A DNA stretch of 64,000 bases from Armatimonadota bacterium (GCA_020846715.1 JADLDK010000028.1:60059-124058), one strand, 5' to 3'; counted from the stretch's first letter, positions 34,639 to 44,011 are shown. Made by a program: numbers and translations. Notes: generated by a model from the letters alone, not told the origin.

Positions 34639-35643
34639 TCAGGCGAGATGCTCGGCCTGCGTCCGCGTGAGTTCCCAGCGAAGCGGCTCTCCGTTCAGGT
34701 AGCGCGTAAGCTCCTCCACCATATACCGCCCCATTCTGCGGCACTCGCCGTCCTGGCTGCCGGCGATGTGTGGTGTCACAACGACATTCGGAAGATCAAA
34801 CAGCGGAGATTCCGGCGGCGGTGGTTCCGGCCAGGTCACATCAAGCACGGCCTGCAGATCCGGGCGCTGCGTCAGGACTTCCACCAACTCACTTTCCCGC
34901 ACGACAGCTCCCCGCGATGTGTTGATGAAGGCCGCTCCGGGTTTCATGATCTCAAAGTGCTCCTTGCCAATCATGCCAAGAGTATCCTCAAGTAGCGGAG
35001 TGTGAAGTGAGACCACGTCCGCCCGGGCAAAGAGCTCGCCAAGCGCGCACAACTCAACACCAAGCGCCCGGGCCTCTCCTTCAGTGACGAAGGGATCGTA
35101 CGCTATCACCTGGACATCCATCTCCTTTAGAAGGTGGCAGACACGCCGTCCGATCATACCCAGAGAGACAATGCCAACGGTGCTGAGGTAGGCGCCGGGA
35201 ACCGGAGGGTCAGGCTCATAGCCCCGGCGATCGCGCACGTTTCGGGCGCGGCTCCACCCGTGCTTCAAACAGAAGATAATCTGGGAGAGTGTGTATTCAG
35301 CGACTGGTTTGGCGTTGGCAGCCCACGCGCTGATAACCCTCACGCCTCGAGCCCACGACGCCTCAGTCACGAAGCCCCTGACTGACCCCGCACCGTAGAA
35401 CACTGTCTGCAGCTGCGGAGCAGCCTCAAGAAAGGCCTCATCCATCATGGGCATGCCCCAGCCGGAAAGGATTATGTCAACGTCCGAGAGCAGACTCTGC
35501 TGCGCTTTGAGACTACGCTTACTCAGATGCCCCACAATATCCACAAGACCCTGAATATCCTCTCGCTCTTGCGGACCGTAGATTGCCCCGAAGGAGTGCT
35601 CATCCAGTAGATAGAGTGCGCGGAGGCGTTTGGTAGCACTCAT
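34639..35643 (-). CDS. D-isomer-specific 2-hydroxyacid dehydrogenase
   Basis: A 334-residue NAD-dependent enzyme. TVGIVSLGMIGRRVCHLLKEMDVQVIAYDPF is the Rossmann motif. The catalytic Arg is in FINTSRGAVVRE and the His in VVTPHIAGSQDGE. VVSLHTPLLEDTLGMIG is also typical. It resembles the hydroxypyruvate/phosphoglycerate dehydrogenase branch but lacks an ACT domain. GGAG precedes the ATG. It could reduce a 2-keto acid or oxidise a sugar acid. The neighbouring genes do not narrow the substrate. Confidence 0.9.
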   Translation of the reverse strand: MSATKRLRALYLLDEHSFGAIYGPQEREDIQGLVDIVGHLSKRSLKAQQSLLSDVDIILSGWGMPMMDEAFLEAAPQLQTVFYGAGSVRGFVTEASWARGVRVISAWAANAKPVAEYTLSQIIFCLKHGWSRARNVRDRRGYEPDPPVPGAYLSTVGIVSLGMIGRRVCHLLKEMDVQVIAYDPFVTEGEARALGVELCALGELFARADVVSLHTPLLEDTLGMIGKEHFEIMKPGAAFINTSRGAVVRESELVEVLTQRPDLQAVLDVTWPEPPPPESPLFDLPNVVVTPHIAGSQDGECRRMGRYMVEELTRYLNGEPLRWELTRTQAEHLA

Positions 35644-35840
35644 CTAAAGCTCCGGAAGGTCACAGAATCGAGTAGTTGTGTCTCCTCGCCTGCAAGTGAC
35701 CTTGCGTTCGAATAATGTGATGCGGGAAGAACAGCAGACAGGTCTGTGGTCGAAAAGTGGCACTTTGGGATCTGGGTTGCAGGCATTGGAAGTATCCTCG
35801 CAGGATAATAGCAGAAACTGCGGGCCCGTGCCGAAGCGGG

Positions 35841-36626
35841 CTACTGCCGGGTGTAGGTGTGCACGCTCTCGGCCGAAGTTGGCAGATAGTTTACTCCAAA
35901 CCAGCAGACCAGCAGCACAACAAAGCCAAACCCGAGCACAGACAAATGAAGCGCCGGTCTGAAGGCGTGTCTTATGCGAACGTGTAGATAGATCAGGTAG
36001 GCGCACCAGGTCAAGAGCGCCCAGGTTTCCTTCGGGTCCCACGCCCAGTAGTGCCCCCAGGCCTGCTTCGCCCACAGCGCCCCAAAGAGCAGCCCACACG
36101 TGAGAAGCGGAAATCCCACTGCGACAAGCGCGTGGGGGAGCCGGGTGTCTGAAGCCGTGAGAGGCGCGCCGGACCAGACCGATCTCGCCAATAGCCACAG
36201 CCCAATTCCGCTTGAAAGCCCAAGCGCGGAGTAGGACAGCATGTACACGACCACGTGTGGCACAAACCAGGGACTCTGCAGGGCCGGCATCAGCGTCTTG
36301 TCCATATACTCGGGATGCAGAAGGTTGATCAGCGCAAAGAGCGCGCCAAGTAAACAGGCGGGTATCCCGAGCGCCTGCGTGCGAAAGCGCCAGCCAACTA
36401 CGAGGCCGATCGCAGGCGTGAGCACAGCATACCACCAGCGCGTCTCGCCGAGAGTGCGAAGAGGTGGACGCGCGAGTTCGATCCAGAGCAGACCGATCAG
36501 GATTGCGCCGCAGAGCACGCCAAGCGTCATCAGGATATCGCCAGGAAGTCTGCGACGGGGGAATGCAGCATAGGCGACAGCAGCCGCCAGCCATGCGAGA
36601 GCTGCGCAGACTCCGAGCGCGCTCAA
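35841..36626 (-). CDS. ccsA: Cytochrome c biogenesis protein CcsA (System II haem-handling protein)
   Basis: A 261-residue membrane protein with about eight helices. The haem-binding tryptophan-rich WWD signature WGHYWAWDPKETWALLTW is intact, with His residues in flanking loops (PHVVVYMLSYSALG, HVRIRHAFRPALHLSVLG). With ResB it exports haem and ligates it to CxxCH motifs outside the membrane. The TTG start overlaps the resB stop (TTGA) behind AGGAG. It is the last gene of the nrfHA-resB-ccsA set, so its first clients are probably NrfH and NrfA. Confidence 0.93.
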   Translation of the reverse strand: MSALGVCAALAWLAAAVAYAAFPRRRLPGDILMTLGVLCGAILIGLLWIELARPPLRTLGETRWWYAVLTPAIGLVVGWRFRTQALGIPACLLGALFALINLLHPEYMDKTLMPALQSPWFVPHVVVYMLSYSALGLSSGIGLWLLARSVWSGAPLTASDTRLPHALVAVGFPLLTCGLLFGALWAKQAWGHYWAWDPKETWALLTWCAYLIYLHVRIRHAFRPALHLSVLGFGFVVLLVCWFGVNYLPTSAESVHTYTRQ

Positions 36627-37891
36627 AGTGCGCGCTCCTGCACTCCGGCAGCTGACGCGGCAACTGCTTTCTCCGGTGGAACGACTCCGTTCCAGATCAT
36701 CAGCAGAGCTCCTCCCAGCATCAGAAAAACACCCGTGTACACGACTGGAAGCCCCCGGTCTTTCACGATCTCCAGGATGCTGTAGGCCGAATCTGCGCCC
36801 GCCTGCTCGTCATAAGAAAGTTGATAGAGCCGGTACGCCCCGACGGAGATTGGCTCATTCACCTCCACCCGCGCCTCACGCAACCGGCCACCTTCTTTCA
36901 AAGTGATGAGAGACTGGAAGCTGCGCGGGCGTGGAGGCGTCATAACCAGCGCCCGGGTGTTGCCTAGAGCCACAAGGTCTCCCGGTGTGACGCTTGAGCC
37001 ACAGGATACCCAGCCGCGGTTCAGCTCGCCTTTCTTAGAGAGTACTTCGACGTAGGCTGCGGGCGCGGCGGATTTCATGGCGACTGGATGCCATACTCCG
37101 CCGACGTTAGCGGCCTGCGGAAAGAACTTCAGAACCTTGATGCTCTCCGCGTCCGACGTAACTTGCGTCCCTGCCTTGACAAAGCCGGCCAGAGGTTGCA
37201 GACGGTATCCCTCGCTGGCGGTTTTGTCCATTGTGGCGATGGCAAGGGTGGGCGGAAACGTTTTCAGCTCAAAGCTGCGCAGGCGCACAGAAAATGGGAG
37301 GCGAACACGGCCGCCATCCATCTGCTCGGCGGAGGAGGTGTCCTGAGATTGCACTGCCATTATCCGGAGTCGCTGGAGGCCGAGGGAGCTCCATGCGCCG
37401 CCCAGAATCGCAATCAGCAGACCCAGATGGCTGAGCGTGAAACAGAAATTTCGCCAGTTGAGCGGCCAGATTCGCTTTGAGGTCACTGTGGCCAGACATG
37501 CACTCAGCCAACTCATTGGCAGAAGAAACAGCCACGAAGACCACAGCGACGCACCGAGCCTCTTTTCTATCTGTGACTGTGGTACGACCGCGCCCACCAG
37601 CGCAATCAGGGCAACCGCCGCAATGCTGGTGACGGCCATCTCTACTCCACCGAGCCACGCGACAAGGCGGCTTTTCGCACACAACCGGGCGCCAAGCGCA
37701 CAGGCCACAATCGCAACGCCGGCCGGCCACATCAACCAGACTCCAACAGCCCGCGCGCCAGCCGTGGCCTGTAGAAAACCTCCCAGCAGCGCCGAGGTGA
37801 CCAGGACAAGAGTTGCCTGCCGATAGCCCAGTTCACCCGCCCAGAAGCCCGCGCTCTCAGCCAGTTTTTCACGTGGGGAGGCAGCGCTCAC
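36623..37891 (-). CDS. resB: Cytochrome c biogenesis protein ResB/Ccs1
   Basis: A 422-residue protein. Three N-terminal helices are followed by WSSWLFLLPMSWLSACLATVTSKRIWPLNWRNFCFTLSHLGLLIAILGG, which carries the conserved ResB His. A large outer domain ends in a final helix (GLPVVYTGVFLMLGGALLMIW). The start is GTG. It sits 88 bases after nrfA and overlaps ccsA, so the operon encodes both the multihaem reductase and its haem-attachment machinery. The outer domain is shorter than in plastid Ccs1. Confidence 0.88.
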   Translation of the reverse strand: MSAASPREKLAESAGFWAGELGYRQATLVLVTSALLGGFLQATAGARAVGVWLMWPAGVAIVACALGARLCAKSRLVAWLGGVEMAVTSIAAVALIALVGAVVPQSQIEKRLGASLWSSWLFLLPMSWLSACLATVTSKRIWPLNWRNFCFTLSHLGLLIAILGGAWSSLGLQRLRIMAVQSQDTSSAEQMDGGRVRLPFSVRLRSFELKTFPPTLAIATMDKTASEGYRLQPLAGFVKAGTQVTSDAESIKVLKFFPQAANVGGVWHPVAMKSAAPAAYVEVLSKKGELNRGWVSCGSSVTPGDLVALGNTRALVMTPPRPRSFQSLITLKEGGRLREARVEVNEPISVGAYRLYQLSYDEQAGADSAYSILEIVKDRGLPVVYTGVFLMLGGALLMIWNGVVPPEKAVAASAAGVQERAL

Positions 37892-37979
37892 TTCGAGGAC
37901 TCCCGCGCGCTTAAAGACAGCGCCCGTTCCCGGCGGCTGTTCAGGCGGCCCTTGGATCCCAGCAGATGCAGGAGGGTCT

Positions 37980-39443
37980 CTATCGCTTCGTTATCTTCTT
38001 GAGCGCCGCTTCAGCCTTCGCCGGGCTGGCGTCAGCTTTCTTGCCGCCGGAGCTCTGCTGCGCGTTCTGCGCGTCCACAAACGGCTTGATATAAGACTGC
38101 GCCTTCTCCTTCGTGGAGATGTCCGGCACTTTGACAAAGTCCAGACCTCCACGGCGGGCGCGCACCTGCGCTATCATCAGACGTCCCTGCTGGGCGAGAT
38201 CAACAGAGCGGCCGAGAACGCGCGCACACTCCTGAGGGGCGTGGAATCCCATGCCGTTGTTGGCAGCTACATAGTCCCAGGACATTTGCGCCCACATGAC
38301 TTTCTCCCGCGCCGGCTCCAGCTCCTGATCTGTTGCGCCACGGTTCATCGCATCCCGAATTTCCAGATGCAGCGCCGTGATAGCGTCCTCAGCTCTGTCC
38401 AGCATCTCTCGATTCTTGTCCTGAATGCCTGTGACCCGGCTGCGCACCTCATCTTCACTCCATCGGTGGCACACCTGGCAGGAGTTGGCGACATTGTATA
38501 GGGGACTGCGGACCTGATGATCCGTAAACTTAATGCCACCCTCTGACTTGTAGGGCATGTGGCAGTCGGCGCAGGCGACGTTGCGGAAGGCATGAATGCC
38601 CTGCTGGTAAACCTCGTAGTCGGGATGCTGCATCTTGATCATCTTTGCGCCGCTGATCGCATGCACCCAGTCGCGGAAGCCGACCTTCTGGTAGTACTTC
38701 TGGAAGTCCTCCGCCTTCAGCCCCTCGTCCCACGGAAAGACCAGATAGTTCGTTTTCTTGTCTTTGAAATAGTACTCAACGTGACACTGTGCACAGACCA
38801 GAGTGCGCATCTCCTGATGTGTGGATTTGTTCACGTCCTTGCCATGACGGCGGAAAGCCTCAATCAACGCGGGACGCGAAATCTGCAGCGCCATCGTTTT
38901 TGGATTGTGGCAGTCCGCGCACCCAATCGTGTTTGTGATCTCGTGCTTCAGGTCTTTGAAGTGCTGCGCATAGAACTTTCCCGGTCCTATCTGGCTCATG
39001 AGGCGCGGGACGTCAGGACTCTTGCAGGTCCAGCACGTACCCGGAGTCTTGTCGTTGATGCGTTTGGTGCCGTTGACGTCTTCCAAAGAGTGGAAGTGCC
39101 CGCGTGGCGCATTGTAGTCTTTGGCAAAGGGATAGCCCGCCCACATTACCACCAGCCGCGGATCGCGCTCGAGATAATCGCGATGCCCGGAGCCACCGTA
39201 GGCTGTATTCTCCTGAATCTGCTTCGTGCTCTCCCAGGAGTTGTACTCACGCGGGAAGTTGACGCCCCATTTACTGTTGTCCGCCTCCCACTCTTTAATG
39301 GGCTGCTGCATCTGGATCAGAGCCGCGCCCCGCTGCTCGCGACGCTCCAGGATACTGGAAGCCAGAAGACCCAGCGCGACTACGCCGAGCGCAACTCCGC
39401 CGAAAATGAACCATCCGATTCTATTTGCTCTTTTTTCGTCCAT
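37980..39443 (-). CDS. nrfA: Ammonia-forming cytochrome c552 nitrite reductase NrfA
   Basis: A 487-residue pentahaem enzyme that reduces nitrite to ammonium outside the membrane. The catalytic haem motif is C137WTCK141. Four CxxCH sites follow at 175, 217, 291 and 322. Active-site Arg114 (NAPRGH), Tyr224 (VEYYF) and His273 (KMQHPDYE) fit known NrfA. An uncleaved N-terminal helix (about 11-30) may act as anchor rather than a cleaved signal. GAGGAA precedes the ATG. It forms a complex with NrfH, encoded 121 bases upstream. The C-terminus has an extra Lys/Ala-rich tail of about 40 residues. Confidence 0.97.
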   Translation of the reverse strand: MDEKRANRIGWFIFGGVALGVVALGLLASSILERREQRGAALIQMQQPIKEWEADNSKWGVNFPREYNSWESTKQIQENTAYGGSGHRDYLERDPRLVVMWAGYPFAKDYNAPRGHFHSLEDVNGTKRINDKTPGTCWTCKSPDVPRLMSQIGPGKFYAQHFKDLKHEITNTIGCADCHNPKTMALQISRPALIEAFRRHGKDVNKSTHQEMRTLVCAQCHVEYYFKDKKTNYLVFPWDEGLKAEDFQKYYQKVGFRDWVHAISGAKMIKMQHPDYEVYQQGIHAFRNVACADCHMPYKSEGGIKFTDHQVRSPLYNVANSCQVCHRWSEDEVRSRVTGIQDKNREMLDRAEDAITALHLEIRDAMNRGATDQELEPAREKVMWAQMSWDYVAANNGMGFHAPQECARVLGRSVDLAQQGRLMIAQVRARRGGLDFVKVPDISTKEKAQSYIKPFVDAQNAQQSSGGKKADASPAKAEAALKKITKR

Positions 39444-39564
39444 ATCCGTTCCTCAACTCATTGCACCAGACGCTCGTCAGGCGTCCCACAGCTTTTCCAC
39501 GCGCTCAAGAAAGCAATCTCATCGCCAGCTACTTTCCGCTGAGGCCTCCAGCCGCCAGTTTCCT

Positions 39565-40155
39565 TCACTTGAACGAGTCTGATTCCTGATTCTTCGCCTT
39601 CTCACCTTTCAGCCAGGGAACCACTGGGTCCAGAGGCGGCACGGCGGCGTTAGGCGTGCTGGACAGAGAGTGCACCCTGCCGTGAGGCACCTCTCGATGG
39701 CAGTCTGTGCACGATCTGTCCCAGTCCGTATGCACCGGCGCTCTGGCACGCTCGATCGTCGCGCGATGACAGCGAATGCAGTTTTCCTGGATCACGTGCT
39801 CGGACTCGGGAATCGCCTTAATGACCTGCTTCTCCATGCCCAGCGTGAACAGCACTGAATGGCGTGTGCCGTCCTTGGCTTTGAAATAGTACTTTCTGAG
39901 AGTGCTGTCGTGCGGAACGTGACAGTCGTTGCAGTTGGCGACACGAGCGTGGCTGGAGTGCTTCCATGAGGCGTACTCCGGAACCATGATGTGGCAGTTG
40001 ATGCACGCTTCGGGGTCATCAGACAAATAAGACGCCGCCCGCGAGATGTGGGCGACATAGAGAACCATCCCGACGAAGGCGCCCAGTACGGCAAAGACTG
40101 CGTAACGCAACCGCCTCGGAATTTTGCGACAGACGTCTTTTGGGCTGGCAATCAT
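39565..40155 (-). CDS. nrfH: Tetrahaem quinol dehydrogenase NrfH
   Basis: A 196-residue NapC/NirT-type protein that takes electrons from menaquinol to NrfA. One N-terminal membrane helix (about 18-35) is followed by four CxxCH sites at 51, 75, 126 and 149. The N-terminal haem region CINCHIMVPEYASWKHSSH is typical of NrfH, including the Met that can ligate haem 1. No clear ribosome site is visible before ATG 40155. The 15-bp palindrome at 40319-40333 lies upstream and is shared with the nirK operon. The gene heads nrfHA-resB-ccsA. Confidence 0.95.
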   Translation of the reverse strand: MIASPKDVCRKIPRRLRYAVFAVLGAFVGMVLYVAHISRAASYLSDDPEACINCHIMVPEYASWKHSSHARVANCNDCHVPHDSTLRKYYFKAKDGTRHSVLFTLGMEKQVIKAIPESEHVIQENCIRCHRATIERARAPVHTDWDRSCTDCHREVPHGRVHSLSSTPNAAVPPLDPVVPWLKGEKAKNQESDSFK

Positions 40156-40318
40156 TACTGTGTAGCCGCGGGACTCGCTCTTCCCGCCGGTTCAAGCGCG
40201 TCTGAGGGCTGGATCGCGCTGGGCCACGCACACCCGCGCCAACAGCTTGCGACGCACGACTCACAGGAGATTTCACCTTTTCAAGCGGCTGTTCCTTGTC
40301 GAGACCTGGCCGCGCCGA

Positions 40319-40333
40319 TAGTACTTTCGTACT
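40319..40333 (-). promoter_or_regulatory. Palindromic motif upstream of nrfHA, shared with the nirK operon
   Basis: On the coding strand AGTACGAAAGTACTA contains AGTAC-N4-GTACT, a perfect 5-4-5 inverted repeat, 164 bases before nrfH. The same 15-mer with one change lies upstream of the nirK operon (52908-52922). The 5-4-5 spacing equals that of CRP/FNR-family sites, but the half-site differs from FNR TTGAT. A 7-2-7 palindrome (40332-40347) overlaps its edge. Confidence 0.6.
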
Positions 40334-40446
40334 GGCGCGTGCGCCAGGCCCCTATCATGCGAGGCACAGCGTAGCTGAAGAGACGCCGCAGACGCATGCA
40401 GCAAAGAAGCTGAGGCCCACGGCCAGCACAGACAGCGTCCGGTAGC

Positions 40447-41394
40447 TTACTTCTTCCTGTCTTTGCCGGTGATTTTGCGCATCAGCCACATAACGGGGTC
40501 GTAGTAGCGATCCGCCAGACGTTCCTTGAGAGGGATAATCGCATTGTCCGTGATGTGGATACCTTCCGGACAGACTTCTGTGCAGCACTTCGTAATGTTG
40601 CAAAAGCCGATTCCGAAGTCTTCCTTTATCTGGGACACGCGGTCCGCGGTATCCAGAGGGTGCATCTCGAGACTCGCGAGCCGGATAAACCAGCGTGGGC
40701 CCGCAAAGGCGTCCTGACGGCGATGATCGCGCAGGACGTGGCAAACGTCCTGACAGAGGAAGCACTCAATGCACTTGCGGAATTCCTGGATGCGATCGAC
40801 GTCCTTTTGCATCATACGATAGTTGCCATCGGCATCGCGAGGTTTTGGTTTGAACGGCGGAATTCGCTTGTTCACTTCATAGTTGAACGAAACGTCCGTA
40901 ACCAGGTCCTTGATGATAGGGAACGTCTTCATCGGCTGGACGGTGATGGTCTCTTCGGGGTCGTAATCGCTCAGACGAGTCATACACGCCAGCTTTGGCC
41001 TTCCGTTTATCTCCATCGAGCACGATCCGCACTTGCCCGCTTTGCAGTTCCAGCGGCACGCCAGATCGTTAGCGTGAAGCGCTTGAATACGGTGGATGGC
41101 GTCGAGGACCACCATACCAGGACCGCATTCGACTTCATAATCTACAAAGTCGCCGCTGTCTTTATCACCTCGCCACACCTGAAACCGGCGCGAAGAAACT
41201 GCGGAGAGCGGTATTGCGGATGACGGGTCGGTGGTGGAGTTTTGATCTGGGGAGGCGGAATGTGTTTCCTGAGCTGGCGCCGGAGCAAGGTTATCGGGCC
41301 GAGTCTGCTCATTTGACCTTGGCGGTACCTTCCAATTCTTCCAGTGATGCGTAGGCGATAGCGGCCAGATCGGCCGGTGGGTCCGGCCGTACAT
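40447..41394 (-). CDS. sdhB: Succinate dehydrogenase/fumarate reductase iron-sulfur subunit
   Basis: A subunit of up to 315 residues carrying electrons from the flavin to quinone. The [2Fe-2S] ligands are in CRWNCKAGKCGSCSMEINGRPKLAC. The [4Fe-4S] and [3Fe-4S] ligands are in CIECFLCQDVC and CCTEVCPEGI. The start is uncertain: ATG 41394 overlaps sdhA by 86 bases, and between the sdhA stop and the first conserved strand (RRFQVWRGD) no ATG or TTG is in frame. A GTG within QVWRGD would clip the fold. A C-terminal extension (DRYYDPVMWLMRKITGKDRKK) matches the actinobacterial Sdh1 type. Confidence 0.93.
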   Translation of the reverse strand: MYGRTHRPIWPLSPTHHWKNWKVPPRSNEQTRPDNLAPAPAQETHSASPDQNSTTDPSSAIPLSAVSSRRFQVWRGDKDSGDFVDYEVECGPGMVVLDAIHRIQALHANDLACRWNCKAGKCGSCSMEINGRPKLACMTRLSDYDPEETITVQPMKTFPIIKDLVTDVSFNYEVNKRIPPFKPKPRDADGNYRMMQKDVDRIQEFRKCIECFLCQDVCHVLRDHRRQDAFAGPRWFIRLASLEMHPLDTADRVSQIKEDFGIGFCNITKCCTEVCPEGIHITDNAIIPLKERLADRYYDPVMWLMRKITGKDRKK

Positions 41395-43147
41395 CAGTGC
41401 GCACGTTCATGCCGCTCTCACCTTTTGAAATAATGACGTTGTGTTTGCCCCATTCCTCGCGTTCGCCCTGAAAATCATCCCGCGTGTGGCCGCCGCGACT
41501 CTCCTCGCGGATCAGCGCTGCCCGCGCCACGGCCTCCGCAGTCGTTAGCAATGACGTCAGATCCAGAGCCTGATGCCATCCGGGGTTGTACTGGCTGGCC
41601 CCGTGGGCTTTGACGAGGGCGGCTTCGCGCTTCAGATCTTCAAGCTGGCGAAGCGCTTCTTCCAGCTCCGCGCGTGTGCGAATGATGCCGACATTCGTCT
41701 GCATCATATCCTGCAGCTTCTCCTGCAAGACGTACGGATTTGGCCCGTCTTCGCGGTTCAGGACATCTGTCGCCTCGCGAATGACCTCCATAACCTGGTC
41801 GCTGTCCACCTCGGGAGCTTTCTCCAGAGTCTGAATGTAATCGCTCGCGCCCGCTCCGGCCAACTGTCCAAACACCAGCAAGTCCGACAGTGAGTTGCCA
41901 CCCAGGCGATTTGCGCCGTGCATTCCACCAGTGCACTCTCCGCACGCAAACAGCCCGTCAACTGTCTGGCTCATCTGAGTGTCGTCATCAACCCGGATGC
42001 CACCCATAAAGTAGTGCATCGTGGGTCCGACTTCCATTGGCTCTTTGGTGATGTCAATCTCCGCGAGCTCTTTGAACTGGTGATACATGGATGGGAGTTT
42101 GCGTTTGATGTCTTCCGCGCTTCTTCTGGAGGCAATATCCAGATAGACCCCGCCATGCGTAGATCCGCGGCCGGCTTTGACCTCCGTGTTGATTGCGCGG
42201 GCTACGACGTCCCGTGTCAGGAGCTCCGGTGGCCGCCGTGCGCCCGGATCGCCTTCCAGCCAGCGCGCTGCCTCCTGGACCGTATCCGCCGTCTCAGCGG
42301 CAAAGCGCTCGGGGATATAGTCGAACATGAATCGCTCGCCCTTGTTGTTGAGCAGAATCCCACCCTCGCCGCGTACGCCTTCCGTGACCAGAACTCCCCG
42401 TACGGAGGGCGGCCAGACCATACCTGTCGGATGAAACTGCGTGAACTCCATATGAATGAGCTCTGCGCCCGCTTCATAAGCCATCGCCGCTCCATCTCCG
42501 GAATACTCCCAGGAGTTGGAGGTGATGCGCCACGCGCGGCCGCCGCCGCCAGTCGCCAGAATTACGGCCTTGGCCTTGAACAGAACGAACCGCCCTGTCT
42601 CACGCCACAACCCGACTGCACCGGAAATGCGAGGCCCATCTTTGAGCAGATTAAGGACCTTGCACTCCATATAGATGTCGATAGGTTGGTGAACGCCAAA
42701 ATCCTGCAGTGTGCGAATGATTTCCAGACCTGTGCGATCGCCCACATGAGCGAGCCTCGGATAGCGATGTCCACCGAAGTTGCGCTGGGAGATCAGGCCG
42801 TCCGCGGTGCGGTCGAACACCGCCCCCCACTCTTCAAGCTCGCGGACGCGCTCCGGTGAGAGCTTCGCGTGCAACTCAGCCATGCGCCACTGATTCATGA
42901 ACTTGCCGCCGCGCATGGTGTCCCGAAAATGAATCTTCCAGTTGTCCCGGTTGTCTGTATTTCCGAGTGAGGCCGCCACGCCGCCTTCTGCCATCACCGT
43001 GTGAGCTTTGCCCAGCAGCGACTTGCAGACAAGACCTGTCTTCAGGCCCAGACGGGCGCACTCGATAGCTGCGCGCAGACCGGCGCCGCCTGCGCCAATG
43101 ACCAGCACGTCGTGCTCAAATGTCTGAATTTCCGATATGTCCGCCAA
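41309..43147 (-). CDS. sdhA: Succinate dehydrogenase/fumarate reductase flavoprotein subunit
   Basis: A 612-residue flavoprotein. GAGGAGLRAAIE binds the FAD ADP part. H49 in KAHTVMAEGG is the likely covalent flavin attachment. THGGVYLDIASRR, MHYFMGGIRVDDDTQMS and GANRLGGNSLSDLLVFGQLAG are family hallmarks with the substrate-binding His and Arg. The C-terminal helical domain (RAALIREESRGGHTRDDF) is normal. It is four bases from sdhC upstream and overlaps sdhB. The direction of the reaction cannot be told from sequence. Confidence 0.97.
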   Translation of the reverse strand: MADISEIQTFEHDVLVIGAGGAGLRAAIECARLGLKTGLVCKSLLGKAHTVMAEGGVAASLGNTDNRDNWKIHFRDTMRGGKFMNQWRMAELHAKLSPERVRELEEWGAVFDRTADGLISQRNFGGHRYPRLAHVGDRTGLEIIRTLQDFGVHQPIDIYMECKVLNLLKDGPRISGAVGLWRETGRFVLFKAKAVILATGGGGRAWRITSNSWEYSGDGAAMAYEAGAELIHMEFTQFHPTGMVWPPSVRGVLVTEGVRGEGGILLNNKGERFMFDYIPERFAAETADTVQEAARWLEGDPGARRPPELLTRDVVARAINTEVKAGRGSTHGGVYLDIASRRSAEDIKRKLPSMYHQFKELAEIDITKEPMEVGPTMHYFMGGIRVDDDTQMSQTVDGLFACGECTGGMHGANRLGGNSLSDLLVFGQLAGAGASDYIQTLEKAPEVDSDQVMEVIREATDVLNREDGPNPYVLQEKLQDMMQTNVGIIRTRAELEEALRQLEDLKREAALVKAHGASQYNPGWHQALDLTSLLTTAEAVARAALIREESRGGHTRDDFQGEREEWGKHNVIISKGESGMNVRTDVRPDPPADLAAIAYASLEELEGTAKVK

Positions 43148-43150
43148 GCG

Positions 43151-44011
43151 CTATCTCCCCCAGGTGTTGAAGTCCGGAATGTAGCCCAGAGACACCATCC
43201 GCACGTAAAAATCAGTGAACGCCACCCAGAACAGACTCATCCAGGCGTACTGCATGTGCCTTTCGTTGAACCCCGTAATCTTCGACCAGAGCGAATGCCG
43301 GGCCTCGCAGGATGAGCTGCAACTGAAGCAATCCAGCCTTCCGCCTACAAGGTGCCTCAGAGAGTGGCAGCCAAAGGTGTATCCTGACAGCAGCGCCGCG
43401 TTGATGATGAGGACAACTGTTCCTACCCCGATACCAAAGCGCCCATCTTTGAAAAATGCGCGCACAGCATCCGTCCACAGGACAACAACAAAGATCAAGG
43501 CGATGTACATCGCGTAGCGGTGGAGGTTCTGAAAAAGCAGAAACTTGGTTTCGCCCTTGTAAGGGTGCTGCGGAATCGGGCCCACAGCGCATCCCGGTGG
43601 CATCCCCGCAAACGATCGGTAATAGGCTTTGCGATAGTAGTAACAGGTGAACCTGAAAGCCCCCGGGAACGGGAGAATCAGGATGGAGGGCGAGATAGGA
43701 ATAAAAGCGGGCCACCACTGCGGCCAGCTCCCAAACCAGGCGTGGGCAACAGGCGCAGCCCCGGCGGCGTCAGGGTTCACCCACAACAGCGGCGAGTAAA
43801 ACGGCGACAGATACGGACTGACGTAGTAGTGGTTGCCCTGGAAGGCGGCCCAGGTTGCATAAATGATGAACAAGCTGAGGCCGATGAGAACGGCGAGAGG
43901 CTCAGTCGCCCAGTGGTCTTTTCGGGAAGTGGCCCGGAAGCCGTCCTTATGACCGCCAGGACGAGTACCGGCGGCTGGCGCATGATCAGCCGGATTTGTT
44001 GATACTGCCAC
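43151..44011 (-). CDS. sdhC: Succinate dehydrogenase membrane anchor (actinobacterial Sdh1-type)
   Basis: A 286-residue membrane protein with five or six helices. HWATEPLAVLIGLSLFIIYATWAAFQGNHYY, PFPGAFRFTCYYYRKAYYRSF, LHRYAMYIALIFVVVLWTDAVRAF and GCHSLRHLVGGRLDCFS match the large single-subunit anchor found beside actinobacterial-type SdhA/B, not the small SdhC/SdhD pair. Several His residues could hold haem. GTG follows AGGAGG. It is the first gene of sdhCAB, upstream of the nrf operon on the same strand. The match is from memory of the family and should be checked. Confidence 0.82.
   Translation of the reverse strand: MAVSTNPADHAPAAGTRPGGHKDGFRATSRKDHWATEPLAVLIGLSLFIIYATWAAFQGNHYYVSPYLSPFYSPLLWVNPDAAGAAPVAHAWFGSWPQWWPAFIPISPSILILPFPGAFRFTCYYYRKAYYRSFAGMPPGCAVGPIPQHPYKGETKFLLFQNLHRYAMYIALIFVVVLWTDAVRAFFKDGRFGIGVGTVVLIINAALLSGYTFGCHSLRHLVGGRLDCFSCSSSCEARHSLWSKITGFNERHMQYAWMSLFWVAFTDFYVRMVSLGYIPDFNTWGR

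Noticed and set aside
35644..36663. 339-residue minus-strand frame over ccsA
   Set aside because: It is a shadow of ccsA in another frame, Arg/Ser/Cys-rich and without membrane or haem motifs, whereas ccsA has an intact WWD signature.
40332..40347. 7-2-7 palindrome CTGGCGC/GCGCCAG downstream of sdhB as a terminator
   Set aside because: No T-run follows on either strand, and it abuts the nrf motif, so it was not called a terminator.
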